Shown piece after piece: positions 29,899 to 42,598 of a DNA stretch of 64,000 bases (the first letter of the stretch is position 1; each line of letters starts with the position of its first letter). Source of the stretch: Pseudopithomyces maydicus (taxonomy: Eukaryota > Ascomycota > Dothideomycetes > Pleosporales > Didymosphaeriaceae); assembly GCA_026873275.1 (NCBI GenBank), contig JANTUC010000014.1, positions 1-64,000 on the forward strand, given 5' to 3'. The position numbers and the translations under genes are program-made. The notes beneath the pieces were generated by a model, which was not told the DNA's origin, searched no databases, and was given only the letters and a program-made list of their open reading frames with translations.

Positions 29899-32800
29899 TA
29901 TAAAGAAATTAATTACTAGTAGTATAGCCTAATAAGATTAGTAGGAGAATTAACTATATATAGCTCCCTTATTATAATTAAATTCTTATTTTATACTTAT
30001 ATTCCCTTGTTTCAGCTATATATCTATAAAATAGGAATAGTATTTTTATACTTAATATTATTATTAGGATAAAAATATATATTATAGTAAGATTAGTACC
30101 CCGTAGGTATAATAAATAAGACTAATCTTAGACTTAATAATATATATATCGCTAAACCTATATATAATCTTAGTAAATAGTTTTCGGCAATATAGTTAGC
30201 GCTATTATAATTTAAGTTTAAATTTACTAGTAAACGTTAAGAGATTAATTAGTTTAAAATTATAAATTATATTCTTATCGTATTTATTAGCTAAATAATT
30301 TTAATAAATAATAGAGATATATTATCTTCTCTCTAGAGACTAAAATATATATCTTATAATTTATCCTATACTTATATTCCTATATAGTAACTATAAATAT
30401 TTTATATTATTATATTAGCTAAAGTGGAGGACTGCACTTTATAACTACTTTTTACTATTTAAAGAAATTTATAAGAATTTAACTTAAATGCCTAAAGTAT
30501 TAATTAATAGAAAAATATATACGCGCTGTATATTTTTAAAATTAAGAATAAAATACTAATACTATATTCTATCTCCTTAAATTATACTAAGTCTTATAAT
30601 TCTATAAGAATCTATTAAACTTAGGTATTCTATATACTGCTATTATACTTAGTACTAATATTATTCTTTTAGAGAGTAAATATTATAAGTGTAGGATATA
30701 TATAAAATTAAATTCTATTAATATTACTATTCGCTATAGCTATAAAACAGTAATAAAACTGCACTTATTTAATAAAATTATAATATATACTACGCTTAGT
30801 GTTAGAGGGAAGTTAGTTATAAAGTTTACTAGTATAGTAGGTTAAGTACTCGCCTTTATTAATATAATATTAATATATAGTTCCCGCCTACCTATTTAAT
30901 AGATTAATTTAATAAATTACCCGCGCTCTCTTTATATTTACTTTTTATTAATCCTCTTTCTATTTTTTTATTAATTCTTTACATATATATTTATAATATA
31001 TTATATTTACTTATAAATGTTCTTAGAGCGGTTACGATATATAAATAAAGGAATTAGATTTAAATATAAAAAAAGAATAAAAAATATTATCTTTATTAGT
31101 GTAATAATAATATAAATATATTATAGTTTATTAACTAGAATCTCCTATAAAAGTAAACTAATATTTATTTATTATTATATTCAGAAGCTGTGCTGTACTT
31201 AATTAAATTATTATAAAAATATTTATTATATTCCTAATACTTATTTACCCTCTTTAAAATAATATTTCTTAAAATCTTATTTATTACGCTCCTAATATCT
31301 TTTAATATTTTTAAATACCTGCCCAATACTAAATACCTTAAAATAATATTATAGAATAGCTATAAAATACTAGTATACTATTCTATATTTTAGTAACTAG
31401 GCGCCTTAAAATCGGTCTTTTATTTAATATCTTTTATATAGAAATTTGGGCCTGGCAGATATCGCTTAGAGATTAATTAAAATTCTAAAAGGTACCCTTT
31501 AAAGAGCTAATTTTAAGGAAATTAAAAATGCGGCGCTATAAATAAAATAGAAAATAGATAGGATATGGCCGAAATAGCTAGCAGTTTATAATTTTATAAA
31601 TTTTAAAAATTTAGTTAAATTTTAGTTAGTTCTAATAACCTTAAATTATATAATAGGAAATTTGGGTATACTACTAAGAATTATAATTCTATAAATATAT
31701 AAAAATATATATATTTTAGGTGCCAGCCAACAGTAGCTATATATTATTTTTATATAAAAAATTTTTTACTTAGGCCTATTAGGAATTTAGAAAAAGGGAA
31801 TCTAATATATTTAAGAATCCCTAAATACCCTAAATTATAATTTAGCAATAGAGGCGGATATAGAATAATATTATATTTAAAATATAAGGTGGCAAAATAG
31901 GGATTTAGGGATATTATAGTATACTAATATTAGGTATTTTGGAATAGATATATAATATAGATAAAAAGAATTATTTCTATCTATTTCTCGAGAAAAAAAA
32001 TCAAGGAGTATTTATATACTAGAGAAAATATAGTTAGTAATACGTATAGCTATTAGAAAATAGTATAGAGGAAATAAAGGTAGTATCTTAAGAAACTAAT
32101 AATAAGGGATTAAAATATTAGACTTCTTAGTAATATACTTAATATTATTCTTTACTTTATTTTATATTAATGTGATTCTTAAGCACAACTTTATAAATTA
32201 TATATAAAATAGTAATAGTAGATAGTAGACTGGTAGATATATAGATAAGTATAATTTTAAATATATTTACTATCATAATATTAATACTAAAATGTAATAA
32301 TAATACTTCCCCACAATGCATTGCGCCTTTAGTTAATAATACTAAATTTTAAAATCTTAATATTATAAATATCCGCCGTTTGCCAGCCGCTATATATTTA
32401 AATAAATAATTAAAATAGTATATTTTAAGCTTAGAATATAAATAATAATTTTCCTTTAATAGAAATAAAATTTAAATATCTTATTAATTATATATTAATA
32501 ATATTATATATTATTTCTTATTAATAGTAGACGCTAGAAATAGCATTTAAAAAAGTAATAATTATATTTAGTGCAGAGACTATTTTTAAAGTATATTTTT
32601 AATTAATATATATATATAGAATATAGGTCACTCGCATATGCCATAGCTTAAATATAGAATTTCTTTTATTATACCCTTAAATTTATATATAATTAACTTA
32701 TTAAGTTATCTGCAAGGATAGTCTTTCTATATAATTTTTTAAATTAATTAGACTGTTGTATTCAGTACTTAAATTTATATTATAGAAATTCTAGATTCTA

Positions 32801-35800
32801 TAATATATAAAGATAATACTATATACTACTATCCTTATCTATTATACTGCCCTTACTTAGCACTATCCTTTTATTTACTATTTTATACTTAAGAAGGTAC
32901 TTCCACTCCCTTATATATATTTTATTTTTATTATCTTTCTTTCCTTTAGATTTACTATTAGGAATAGAAAATTTAATATACTATTATTTTTATTCCCGCG
33001 TTATAATATAAATATTATTTTAATAAATAATTAGCAAGTACTAGACAGTATAAGTACTATTATTAATTTAATTTAGTAAATAGTCCCTTATTTAAGAAGA
33101 AATTCCCCAACTAAAAAAGCTAGACGGTTTATTATTTTACTATAATATATTAGTAAATATCTCTAGAATATATAAATATATATACAGTAAAAAGAAGGAA
33201 AACTGTCTATAATATAAAATATAATTTATTATAAAACTAAGAATATTATTAATATTATAGCTGTCTTTATATACTAGGCAAATTTACTATTAGAATAGAA
33301 AAAATAAAATTATAAAGGTTTTACCTCTTCCTTCTTATTAAATATATATACACTTAACCTTCTTTAGCGCTTTTATATTAATATATATACTATCGCTTAA
33401 TACAGTATTAGTACTATTATTTTATATATATAAATCCGTCTGCTCTAAACTAAGTAATAATAAAAAAATAGTTTAGGTATTTAATCCTATATTATACGGA
33501 TTTGTGAAGTCAGTTTAGAATATTTAACTAAGAAATTACTATAATAAATTAAGTAAATTATTTAGCGGAGGTTTTTAGCTAATAAAAGGGTATTTTTAAA
33601 ATTATAATTATTTATAAGACTAGTAAGTCTCTTAAAGGGCTTAAAGACTATTAGAATAGGAAATATAATTAGAATATAAATTTAACTAAGAAAAATTAAA
33701 TATATATACTTACTTATACTTTCCTTCTTTTATAAATATTAATATAAATAGTAAGTTTAAGTAATTATTGGCGGTAAATAGTAAATAAAGTCTAGTATAT
33801 ATATTTAATCTCTTTATTATTTGGCTGTATTACACTAAAGCCTTTATATTTTTTTATTTTTTATTATTTTGTCCAACTTATCTAGAATTTTATTATTATT
33901 TATATTATTTATCTTATTATTTTTATTAAGTAGCGAGTATAATGCGGATAAATTTTATAAAGCTATAGAATTTTTCTTTTAATTCTTTTAGTCTTAGTCA
34001 TTATTAATTTTATAGTATTATAAAGATATTAAAATGCTTTGCGTAAGTGGGCAAGAATATTAATTAAATTTATATAATTATAGTTACTTATTAATATAAT
34101 TAATACTATAGCGTTCGACTTAGCTATCTAAGAGAAGTATATAATAATATAGTTAATAATTAATACTTTATATAACTTTATCTCTTCTATAAAAACTTCT
34201 TTTACAGTAATTTTAAATAATTTTTTAATTTAAGAGCGCTGCAGTTTATTCTTTAGTATAAGTAAAGTAAATATAAATAGTTAACTATATTACAATATTA
34301 TATATATCTTTAGATATATTTTTAAGTGTGGTAGCTTACTTTAGCTACTTAGTATAAAAAAGTAATAAAACTTATTATAAAATTACAGTTAACCTTATAT
34401 ATTAAGAATAGTACTAAAAAGAATTATATGCGATGCTTTTATAATTCTAGTATATTTAAAGTGTATAATATTAGTAAGGCGAGTATTAATAATATCTAGT
34501 ATAGGCATAAATAAGGCGAGGGAAAGAGGTTAAAAAAGTATTTTTAATTTTTAAAATATAGCTGCCTAAGCACTCTTAATTAGGTATTACTTTTATTATA
34601 ATTATATAAGCTGGTAGTATTAGCAGTCTTTTAAAATAATATTAAAGTCTAAGTTACTATAATTATTAATTATTACTAAGTAAAACTAATAATCTATTAT
34701 TACTATATATAAGAGCATACTAGTATTGGCCTATTATTAGGGTATATCTTTAATAAATGTAATAATTAGTATATATACAAAAACGTTTTAATTACTAATT
34801 TTTAAATAAATACCTTTATTAAGTTTTATAAAATAAGGTGCTATAGCGCTAATAATATTATTTATATTTATACTATATAGCTTAAGTATAAGTATAAATA
34901 TATTAGTAATATATAAATATTCTAATAGTAAAAGACTAGCTAGAGTAAAATAGAAATCTATTAAAATATAATATATATTACGCTATAGTCCGAACCTATT
35001 AATAAATATTATATATAAAAGATAAATATAACTATCCTCTATAAAAACTATTTTAAGGTAATTCTATCTAAAATATACTAATTTAAGTTCTCCTTTTATA
35101 GGTGGGCTAAGGTTAATTATTTTTACCTTTTTAGCATTTTTACCTTTAGTGCTAAAAATATATTAAATATACTATATAACTTTATTAAATGGCTGGATAT
35201 CTTTAAGTAGGAAGTGATTATTAAGAAATATATTAATTTTTTTATATATAATTTTATTCTTCTTAAGAAAGAAGAATTTATTATTATAAAGGTAGAATTT
35301 AATATAAGGAGCTGTTATATCCTTTACTTTAAAATAGGTAAGACTTTATTATATTTAAGCTAATAAGCTTATCTTATTATAAAGTAAGTTTACTAGTATA
35401 AATATCTTGCTTTAGCTATTTATAGAGACTGTCTAATTTTTCCCTACTATAATAGCCTATATTAAATAGTAGAGTATACTCCTTATATAATAAAGGCGAT
35501 ATTAGGTATCTTTATATTTTTAGAAAAGAAAGTTAAAAGGGAAGAGAGCTTTATTATTAATATAGTATATATATTTCCTATTATATATTTATATTAATAA
35601 TGCCTAAGCAAAAGAGTGTTTAAATTCTTTTTATTTATTAATAAATTTAACTATCCCAATATAGAGCTTTAGCCTAAGTTTAGAGGATAATAGTATAAAA
35701 GAAACCTATTTAGCTATATTAAAAAATTAAAAGTTAAAGGTAGGGGATAATTTAGTTAGTAACTTAATTAAATCTATTTTAATCTTCTTTATAAATATCG

Positions 35801-38800
35801 CATTAAGAGGAAGAGTTTTACTAATATTCTTTTTTAGGATATTAATCTATATAGATAACTTCTAGAACTTCTTAATATTTTTAATAGTTAATAGAATCTT
35901 CCTTAGTATTATATATATATAACGAGAGACTTTATATAGCTTATATTATAAACCTAATTACTAAATAAAGTTCCTAATTTTAAGTGACTTAGGGCTGAAT
36001 AAAATATAAATTATTAAAATTAGAATTAGGTACTATTTTTTTAATTTATAAATTAGATAATAGCTATATACTTAAATTAATAAATATATAGTCTCTTCCT
36101 TTACTAATAGACTGGTTTTTATATTATAGATTAGGCGGGGTAATTATAGGGCATATTTTTTTATTTTATTTATTATTATTTAACCTATCTAAGTTACTAA
36201 GCTTATAGTGAACTTGCTCTATATATAAAGTATATAAATTAAAGTCCTAATTTTTATTTTTATTTTCCCCTATTAGTTGTAATGCCTATAATATAATAGA
36301 ATATAAATACTTATTTAATTAGACTTAAATAATATTATAAATATTGTGCTGTGTAGTGTCTAAACTTTAAAATTATTAGGATAAATATAATAATAGCTCT
36401 GCTTTAAATTCTATAGATAGTATAATATTTTTTATATTATTAAAGGTAGATTCGAACTAAGAATCTTTATTTATAATATTACTACTATTATCCCTCTAAG
36501 TAGTAATAAAATTACTTTATATATACCTTAAATATATATCTATTATACTATCTTTACATGCCAATTTATTTTTATCCTAATTAAAATTTTATTTTATAAA
36601 CTTTTTACCTGCATCCCTTAGTATCTTAACTTATTAAAAGCCTATAATAAGATTAGATATTAGAACGAGTAAAAAATATTAATATATTAACTTATTAGCC
36701 CTAAAAAACTACTAACTTTACTAAAATTACTAAATTCAGGGAATTTATAAATATAGGCGTATAGTAAGCTTAAAATAAGATTAATATAAGAAATATTTAA
36801 TTACTAAATTTTAAAATTTAAGAAATTAGTAACTATAGTTTAGCGGGTAAGCCTAATAGTAAGATTTCTAGTATTATAATAATTACCTAGTTTTAAAGCG
36901 CTAAGTAAGTAGTAAATTATAATTAGAGACTAAACTAATTTAAAATTTAGAGAGGATATATTAGCGCACAGTGTAATAGTATATATAAAATACTTATTTG
37001 ATTAAATTTTAGATAAGGGTGGATGTCGCAGAATACGCAGAATAGATTTACTAAAAAATTAAAATATATATATAGATTAAGAGTGCGAATATAAGAATTA
37101 GAAAAATAATTTAGCCTAAAATTAGCTATTAGTAATTTTTTATTTATAAAAATTTTCTTAGGGTGGAATATTAGGTTATAAATAGTATATAAAGAGGGTA
37201 ATAGGGAATTAAATTCTTAGCTTAAGAAATAATTAGGAATAGGGGATATATCTCTTTATAATTATATATATAGGTTTACTAATTCCTGCCGGGACCTTCT
37301 TTTTAAATATAATATATAAGAATAAGTTATTTAGCTTAGAGTAGTATTATAAGTAAAATATTTAAATATTATAGTTTATACTATTAATATAATAAATATA
37401 TAATACTGCCCCTGTCTCTTACACTTAGTTTATAAAATTATATTATAATAATAGTATATAATAGAAGCGCTGTATTAGAAAGAAAAGTTATAAGAAGTAA
37501 ATTTAAGTTTATAGTTTATTTATATATAATATATATAGTATAATAGAGATAAAATAATTAGAGTAGCAGATTTATTAGCAGTATATTATAATTACTTATT
37601 AATAAGGCGCGTTATATATATATAGACACACCTATAATAATCGCGATTATAATTAACTATATATATTAAAAGAATATTTTAGCAGCTATAATTTTATATA
37701 ATAATATATTTTAACTATATTAATATTTTCTAGCCTTATCCTAAATGTTATATAGATATATTACATTATTAATATATACTTATAAATAGTAAAAAGTGGG
37801 TGGCTATATTAGGCAGCTTTTAATTTTATAATTATATTTTACCTTCCTGCCCAGTATTATTCCTTTTTATTTAATAGAATATTAGAATAATTATAGCTTC
37901 TATAGATTTTAGTTTCTTATTTACTTATACTAATATCTTTATAATTTAATTTTTTATTACTTATATCTTCAGCCTTTTTATTTTTTATTTCTATTAAATA
38001 GTTCTGCGCGTGTATCTATACATTTTCTAAATATCTACTAAATATTTAATATCTATAATACGCTTTCCTTAACCTGCATATTATACTAATTATAAATAAT
38101 TCTCGCTCTATAACTATCCACCTATAAGGACTATAAGAGGTACTTTAGTTTCCCTATTATGTATTTAGTTCGCTTACTATAGATAGGTAGAAAATCTAAG
38201 TATACTATCTATATAGACTAATATAAGTATTTTAAATATTTTTTAAAATAAGCTCCTTACTTATACCCTATAGTATATTAAGGTAAGAACTAAATTGCGT
38301 AATCTTAATATTTACTTTAAGTAGTTTAAGTATTAACTTTAAGTTTATTTCTTTATATTCCTAAAGAAGAGTATTAAGGACTATATATTTAAGTTAGTAT
38401 TTAGTAAAGATGCACTTAATAATATATATATAAAAGTAAAGTATAAGATCTGCTACGACTTTAGAAACTAGAAGTTATAAACTCTAAATACTATATAAGT
38501 ATATAAATATTTATTCTATTTATTAAACTATACTAATTTTTCTTAGGTTAAGATTATTAGAATTCTAAAGGTTACTCCCTTAATTATTATTAACTATAAA
38601 TTAGCTTTTAAACTCGCGATCTTCTTCAGTAATAAATATAATTCTTATATAATAGAATATAATTTTATATTTCTATATAAATATATATTAATTAGTCACT
38701 CTAAGAAACCTATCTATAATCTTTATATAAGTAAGTAATTTCTTCTAGTATTTTAATATTCCTATTACATATTTTTTAATTCCTTAACTAATATAAAATA

Positions 38801-39900
38801 GTTATTTAGAAGAATCTTATAGCTTAAATTAAGCTTAATTTTAACTAGCGAAATAAAAGATATCTAATAGTTAATAGTTTTAATTATAGTAAGAGTTCAT
38901 TCTATAAGGATTCTAACAAGAGACTTAGGGAATTTTAGAAGAAGATAATAACCTTTAAATAATTCTAAAATATTAAACTATCTTAGGTCTTCCTTAACTC
39001 TATACTAGAAAACCTAAACAGTAATAAAATAGACTTTAATAATAAAGAAATATTAACTCCTAATAATAATAATAAATTCGTTTTTTAATATCCTATTATA
39101 ACTACTCCCAGACCTAGACTTAATTAATTTATACTAATATCTCTATATCTTATAATATATATAATATATATATTAGCAGTCTCAGTCTTCTAACTATAAA
39201 TAGAAATATTATTATTATAGTCTTAAAATATTATATTTTAGTTTTCTTTTTTACTGCGATCCAAGCATATAATATATATAATATATATAATTATACTATA
39301 TAAAATATAAATTACGATAATAGGAGCAGTATCTATAAGATATTTTATAGTATTTATAATTATAATACTAGAGATATTACTTTATATAATAGAAAGGTAG
39401 GGCATATAAATATAGAGTTTAAGTATAAATAGCTTACTAGTAGTATAGATTCTAATAGAGTAGATTCTTTTATATATTTTAATACCTAGATAGTTCTTTT
39501 AGATAAGTTTATACTTATTAATTTTACTTAATATTTAGTTAACTGGTATATACCTTAAGCTAAGTAAAGAGATAGGTAATATATAGAAGAATAATAGCTA
39601 AAAGGAGTATCTATTTAATATATTAATACTACTAAATATATTTATAATAAAACTAAATTAGAGGTGGTAGTAAGCAGTCTAACTACCTTATAATAATTAT
39701 AATATAATATATTATTATTTTTAACCAGACTGTGTTATGCATATATTATATATAGTATATATAATTTACTAATATATTATGGTAATAATAAATAAAAGCA
39801 TTCTAGTTATAAATCTAATAGCTATATAGACATATCCTATTATATTAACTAATAGTTATTATAAGTAGTAGTTATAATAATATTAAGTAACTTATATAAT
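29899..39900. other. AT-rich degraded sequence, no gene recognised
   Basis: About 10 kb with heavy TpA bias on both strands. I searched for RT/integrase boxes, DDE transposase motifs, terminal repeats and LTR matches to A-E and found none I can defend. Purine-rich + strand tracts around 34,500-36,000 hint at old coding sequence, without recognisable motifs. Confidence 0.5.
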
Positions 39901-40420
39901 AATCTATCAGCAAAGGCTTATTTATAGTAAATATTATACTAGATATATATTAAATAAAAAAATTTATTTATGTCTTGAAAGTATATTAACTATATACTAA
40001 TCTAAATAATAGTCCAAAAAAGATTATTATTAAAACTAAGACTGTGTTAATAAAGCTTTATTTATAATATATACTATTTAAAGTATATATTAAATAAATA
40101 ACTTTCGTCTAATATTAAAAACCTGTCAACTAACTGCTATTATTAGTAGAAATTAAAATATAAATTAATATTAAAAGTAAAGCTATATTAGCAATAATTT
40201 ATTTATAATATATATTATACTAAAAATATATTATACTAAAACTTCTATCTATACTTAGAAAACTTGTTAACTCACTGCTATAATAAATAATAGTTAAAAT
40301 TTAAATAAGTATTAAAAATAAAACTATATTAATAAGGATTTATTTATAGCAAGTGCTGCATTCAATATATATTAAATAAAATATATATCTATATAATAAT
40401 ATGCTGTTAATATAATGCTA
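39900..40420. repeat. Degenerate ~141-bp tandem repeat
   Basis: The motif TTTATTTATAnnA recurs at about 39,917, 40,057, 40,198 and 40,339, with conserved neighbours (CTATATTA before, AACTNNCTGCTATNATNA mid-unit). This gives a 140-141 bp period and about 3.5 copies. It lies within 0.9 kb of the AT/GC boundary. Divergence is mostly RIP-like. Confidence 0.65.
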
Positions 40421-40770
40421 ATATAAATATATATTACTATTAAGAATCTTGTCTCACGTTTCAGCATATATTCAATGTATTATACTATTAGTAATATATT
40501 AAATTTGAATTATACTTAATTATAAAATATATTAAAATTAATATACTATTAACAGTATATTAAGTGCAGCATTATACTAATATAGCCCTACTTATAATAT
40601 AGTATTTACTAAATAATATATATTTATTTTAAGATACTGCTGACAGTATATTAAAATAGAATTTATTTTATTATAAATACGTGCTATAATGTGGAAAATA
40701 CTCTATTATAGAGAAATAGTTAAAAAAGCATTAATATTATATCTATTTTTAGATATTATATCAACAATAT

Positions 40771-41117
40771 ATTCGGAGCCGATGTTCTGCCGACAGAGCA
40801 CTGACCATGTGTCCCCCTACGCCCAGACCGCGTACGTGCTTTGAAGAACGGATGTTGCTTCAACGATTCAAATCTATGTAATCACGATTTGTTTTATAAG
40901 TCTACTTTAGTTCATCGTTCAGATAAAGTTTATATAGCTAGATGCTTGGCTATCTGCAGTAGTGCTTGTTCATCCATGTTACATCTGTTTAATTTTGCAA
41001 CTACATGAACATATGCACCAAAGAAAACAAAAAATGATTCTTCATTGTACAGAAGATAGAAATATCTACTCCTTCGCTTGTATATCTACGATATCTTAGC
41101 TTTTAAGAGTACTTGCT
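40771..41117. other. Boundary-proximal intergenic region
   Basis: Normal-composition sequence between the AT-rich block and the 3' end of the hydrolase gene. It probably holds that gene's 3' UTR and terminator. No other feature is seen. Confidence 0.5.
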
Positions 41118-42080
41118 CTACTTATATTGTAAGAACGACGTGATCTGGTCATCCATCCACTTCGTAGCCTTCTTATCCGCATCGCCACCCACGATATGAC
41201 CCCAGATACTGGGCACAACCGCAACAGTCGAATCCTTCAACTGCTTGCCCTCTTTCTCGCTGACATGCGGCCTGAAATATTGATCCGTCTCACAAGGCAT
41301 CAAGAGCACCCTCGCGCGGATACTCTTCAACGCTACGTTCAAATCCCCCTTGGCCTCCTCCACACACCTCGCTATATCACCACGCTGCCACATCCCCAGC
41401 ATGGCCAGCAAATCCTTACCACTCCAACTCTCATACGAATCCATAACATTCCTGTCCCACTCAGCCAGACTCTGGACGCCCATCTCCCTGTACATCTCCG
41501 CGTCGAACCACTCCGCGCTCGTCAACCACGCTGAATACGCCTTCCCGAACGCCAACTTCCCACTCTCTTCGTCCCTAGCGCTCTCCAGCCCTGCTCTTGG
41601 GCCCTCCAGAAACTGGAAGTTGTGCCGGCTCGTGCGCGCCGACGAACACACTATCACGGCGTTGCGCACGAAATCCGGATACATCGCCAGCCAGTGGTAC
41701 GTTATCTGGCCGCCCATGGAGAAGCCGAGCATCGCATCGACAGCATGGATGTTCAGTTCCTGGGTAAGTAGGTGGTGCTGAGCGCGCACGCAGTCTATGT
41801 ACTCGATTGAGGTGGGGAAGTCGGACGTGTTGGATGGGCTGCTGGATTCGCCGTTGCCGAGGAGCGCGATGAGGATGATTTTGTGGTTGCGCAGGGCGCC
41901 CGAGGCGTGGGTCAGGGTTGTGGCGAGGCGGCCTTTGAAGCAGGTGTGGACGATGGCGATCTTGTCATTTTGGGGGTTGAGGATTTGGTAGGCGAGTGTG
42001 AGCTTGGGGAGGGTGTGGCCGTTGGAGAATGTGAAGTTGGAGAGGGTGTAGTATTGGGTCTGTGGGCTTGATTCGGGCAT
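41118..42080 (-). CDS. Alpha/beta hydrolase, homoserine O-acetyltransferase-like
   Basis: 320 residues from the ATG at 42080 (MPESSPQTQ); an upstream in-frame ATG at 42173 would add 31 low-complexity residues unlike the family. The nucleophile elbow is GFSMGG (~119), the acid Asp lies in CETDQYF and the His in WGHIVGG, a complete Ser-Asp-His triad of the MetX/MET2-like hydrolase fold. There is no signal peptide, so it is likely cytosolic. True MET2 enzymes acetylate homoserine; many fungal paralogues of this short form sit in accessory regions with unknown acyl substrates, so the substrate is not assigned. No introns are seen. It is divergent from the GH31 gene, and the ~520 bp between the two starts may be a shared promoter. 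Confidence 0.85.
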   Translation of the reverse strand: MPESSPQTQYYTLSNFTFSNGHTLPKLTLAYQILNPQNDKIAIVHTCFKGRLATTLTHASGALRNHKIILIALLGNGESSSPSNTSDFPTSIEYIDCVRAQHHLLTQELNIHAVDAMLGFSMGGQITYHWLAMYPDFVRNAVIVCSSARTSRHNFQFLEGPRAGLESARDEESGKLAFGKAYSAWLTSAEWFDAEMYREMGVQSLAEWDRNVMDSYESWSGKDLLAMLGMWQRGDIARCVEEAKGDLNVALKSIRARVLLMPCETDQYFRPHVSEKEGKQLKDSTVAVVPSIWGHIVGGDADKKATKWMDDQITSFLQYK

Positions 42081-42598
42081 GATGGAAGGATGGTTTTGGG
42101 ATTGGTTGGGATCAGGAAGAGTTGGATGTTGGTTTGTGGTCTGGAGATTTTCATGTTTAATGCTATGGATCATGACGAAATAGGTGGGCTATTTCCACTA
42201 TCGGCAATCGGCAGCGGGGTCGGCATGCATACCCTCCACATGCTCAATGGCTTAGGCTTATTTGTTTTTCGATTGCAACGTGTTGTACATTCTCATCAAG
42301 AGACTGCCAACTTCTCAATGTTATGATGCTTCTAATGCGGTTCACTTCCTGCGTGCGAGAAGTTGCATGGCCATTGGAGGGAATACTAACCCCGCACTGC
42401 CACTTGTCGACCCCTCAGTGGGGGCTCCACAATGCAATACATCGTGATTCGTCCAGGAAATCCTAAGATCATCGAAAGTCTATATGATATACTATGGAGT
42501 GTACTTAAGAGTGATTCCTCACTGCAAAAACAATATTCTTCGGGATCTTTCCAGCTAAATAATACAACTATCATTGCAACGCGTAGACTTCTGGAGAT
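42081..42598. promoter_or_regulatory. Divergent intergenic region, hydrolase and GH31 genes
   Basis: The two genes start away from each other from this 518-bp interval, which must contain both promoters. No decisive binding motif was recognised, so coregulation is only an inference from layout. Confidence 0.45.

Larger units (their letters stand above)
1..40770. repeat. AT-rich, RIP-like repeat block
   Basis: Apart from 5284-5905 and 6025-12827, the whole stretch is very rich in TpA and poor in CpA/TpG, and every frame is broken by TAA/TAG. Recognisable retrotransposon proteins can still be read through these stops, at positions where Gln or Trp codons would be expected. That is the footprint of repeat-induced point mutation in ascomycetes. 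It ends abruptly near 40,770, where base composition becomes normal within a few tens of bases. No intact cellular gene was found inside. Confidence 0.9.

Noticed and set aside
29899..40770. CRISPR, rRNA, telomere repeat or plasmid-type features
   Set aside because: None fits: no regular spacer-repeat array, no rRNA blocks and no TTAGGG runs. The repetitive look comes from AT bias.
41350..41781. 143-codon + strand ORF opposite the hydrolase gene
   Set aside because: Shadow of the well-supported minus-strand gene with an intact catalytic triad.
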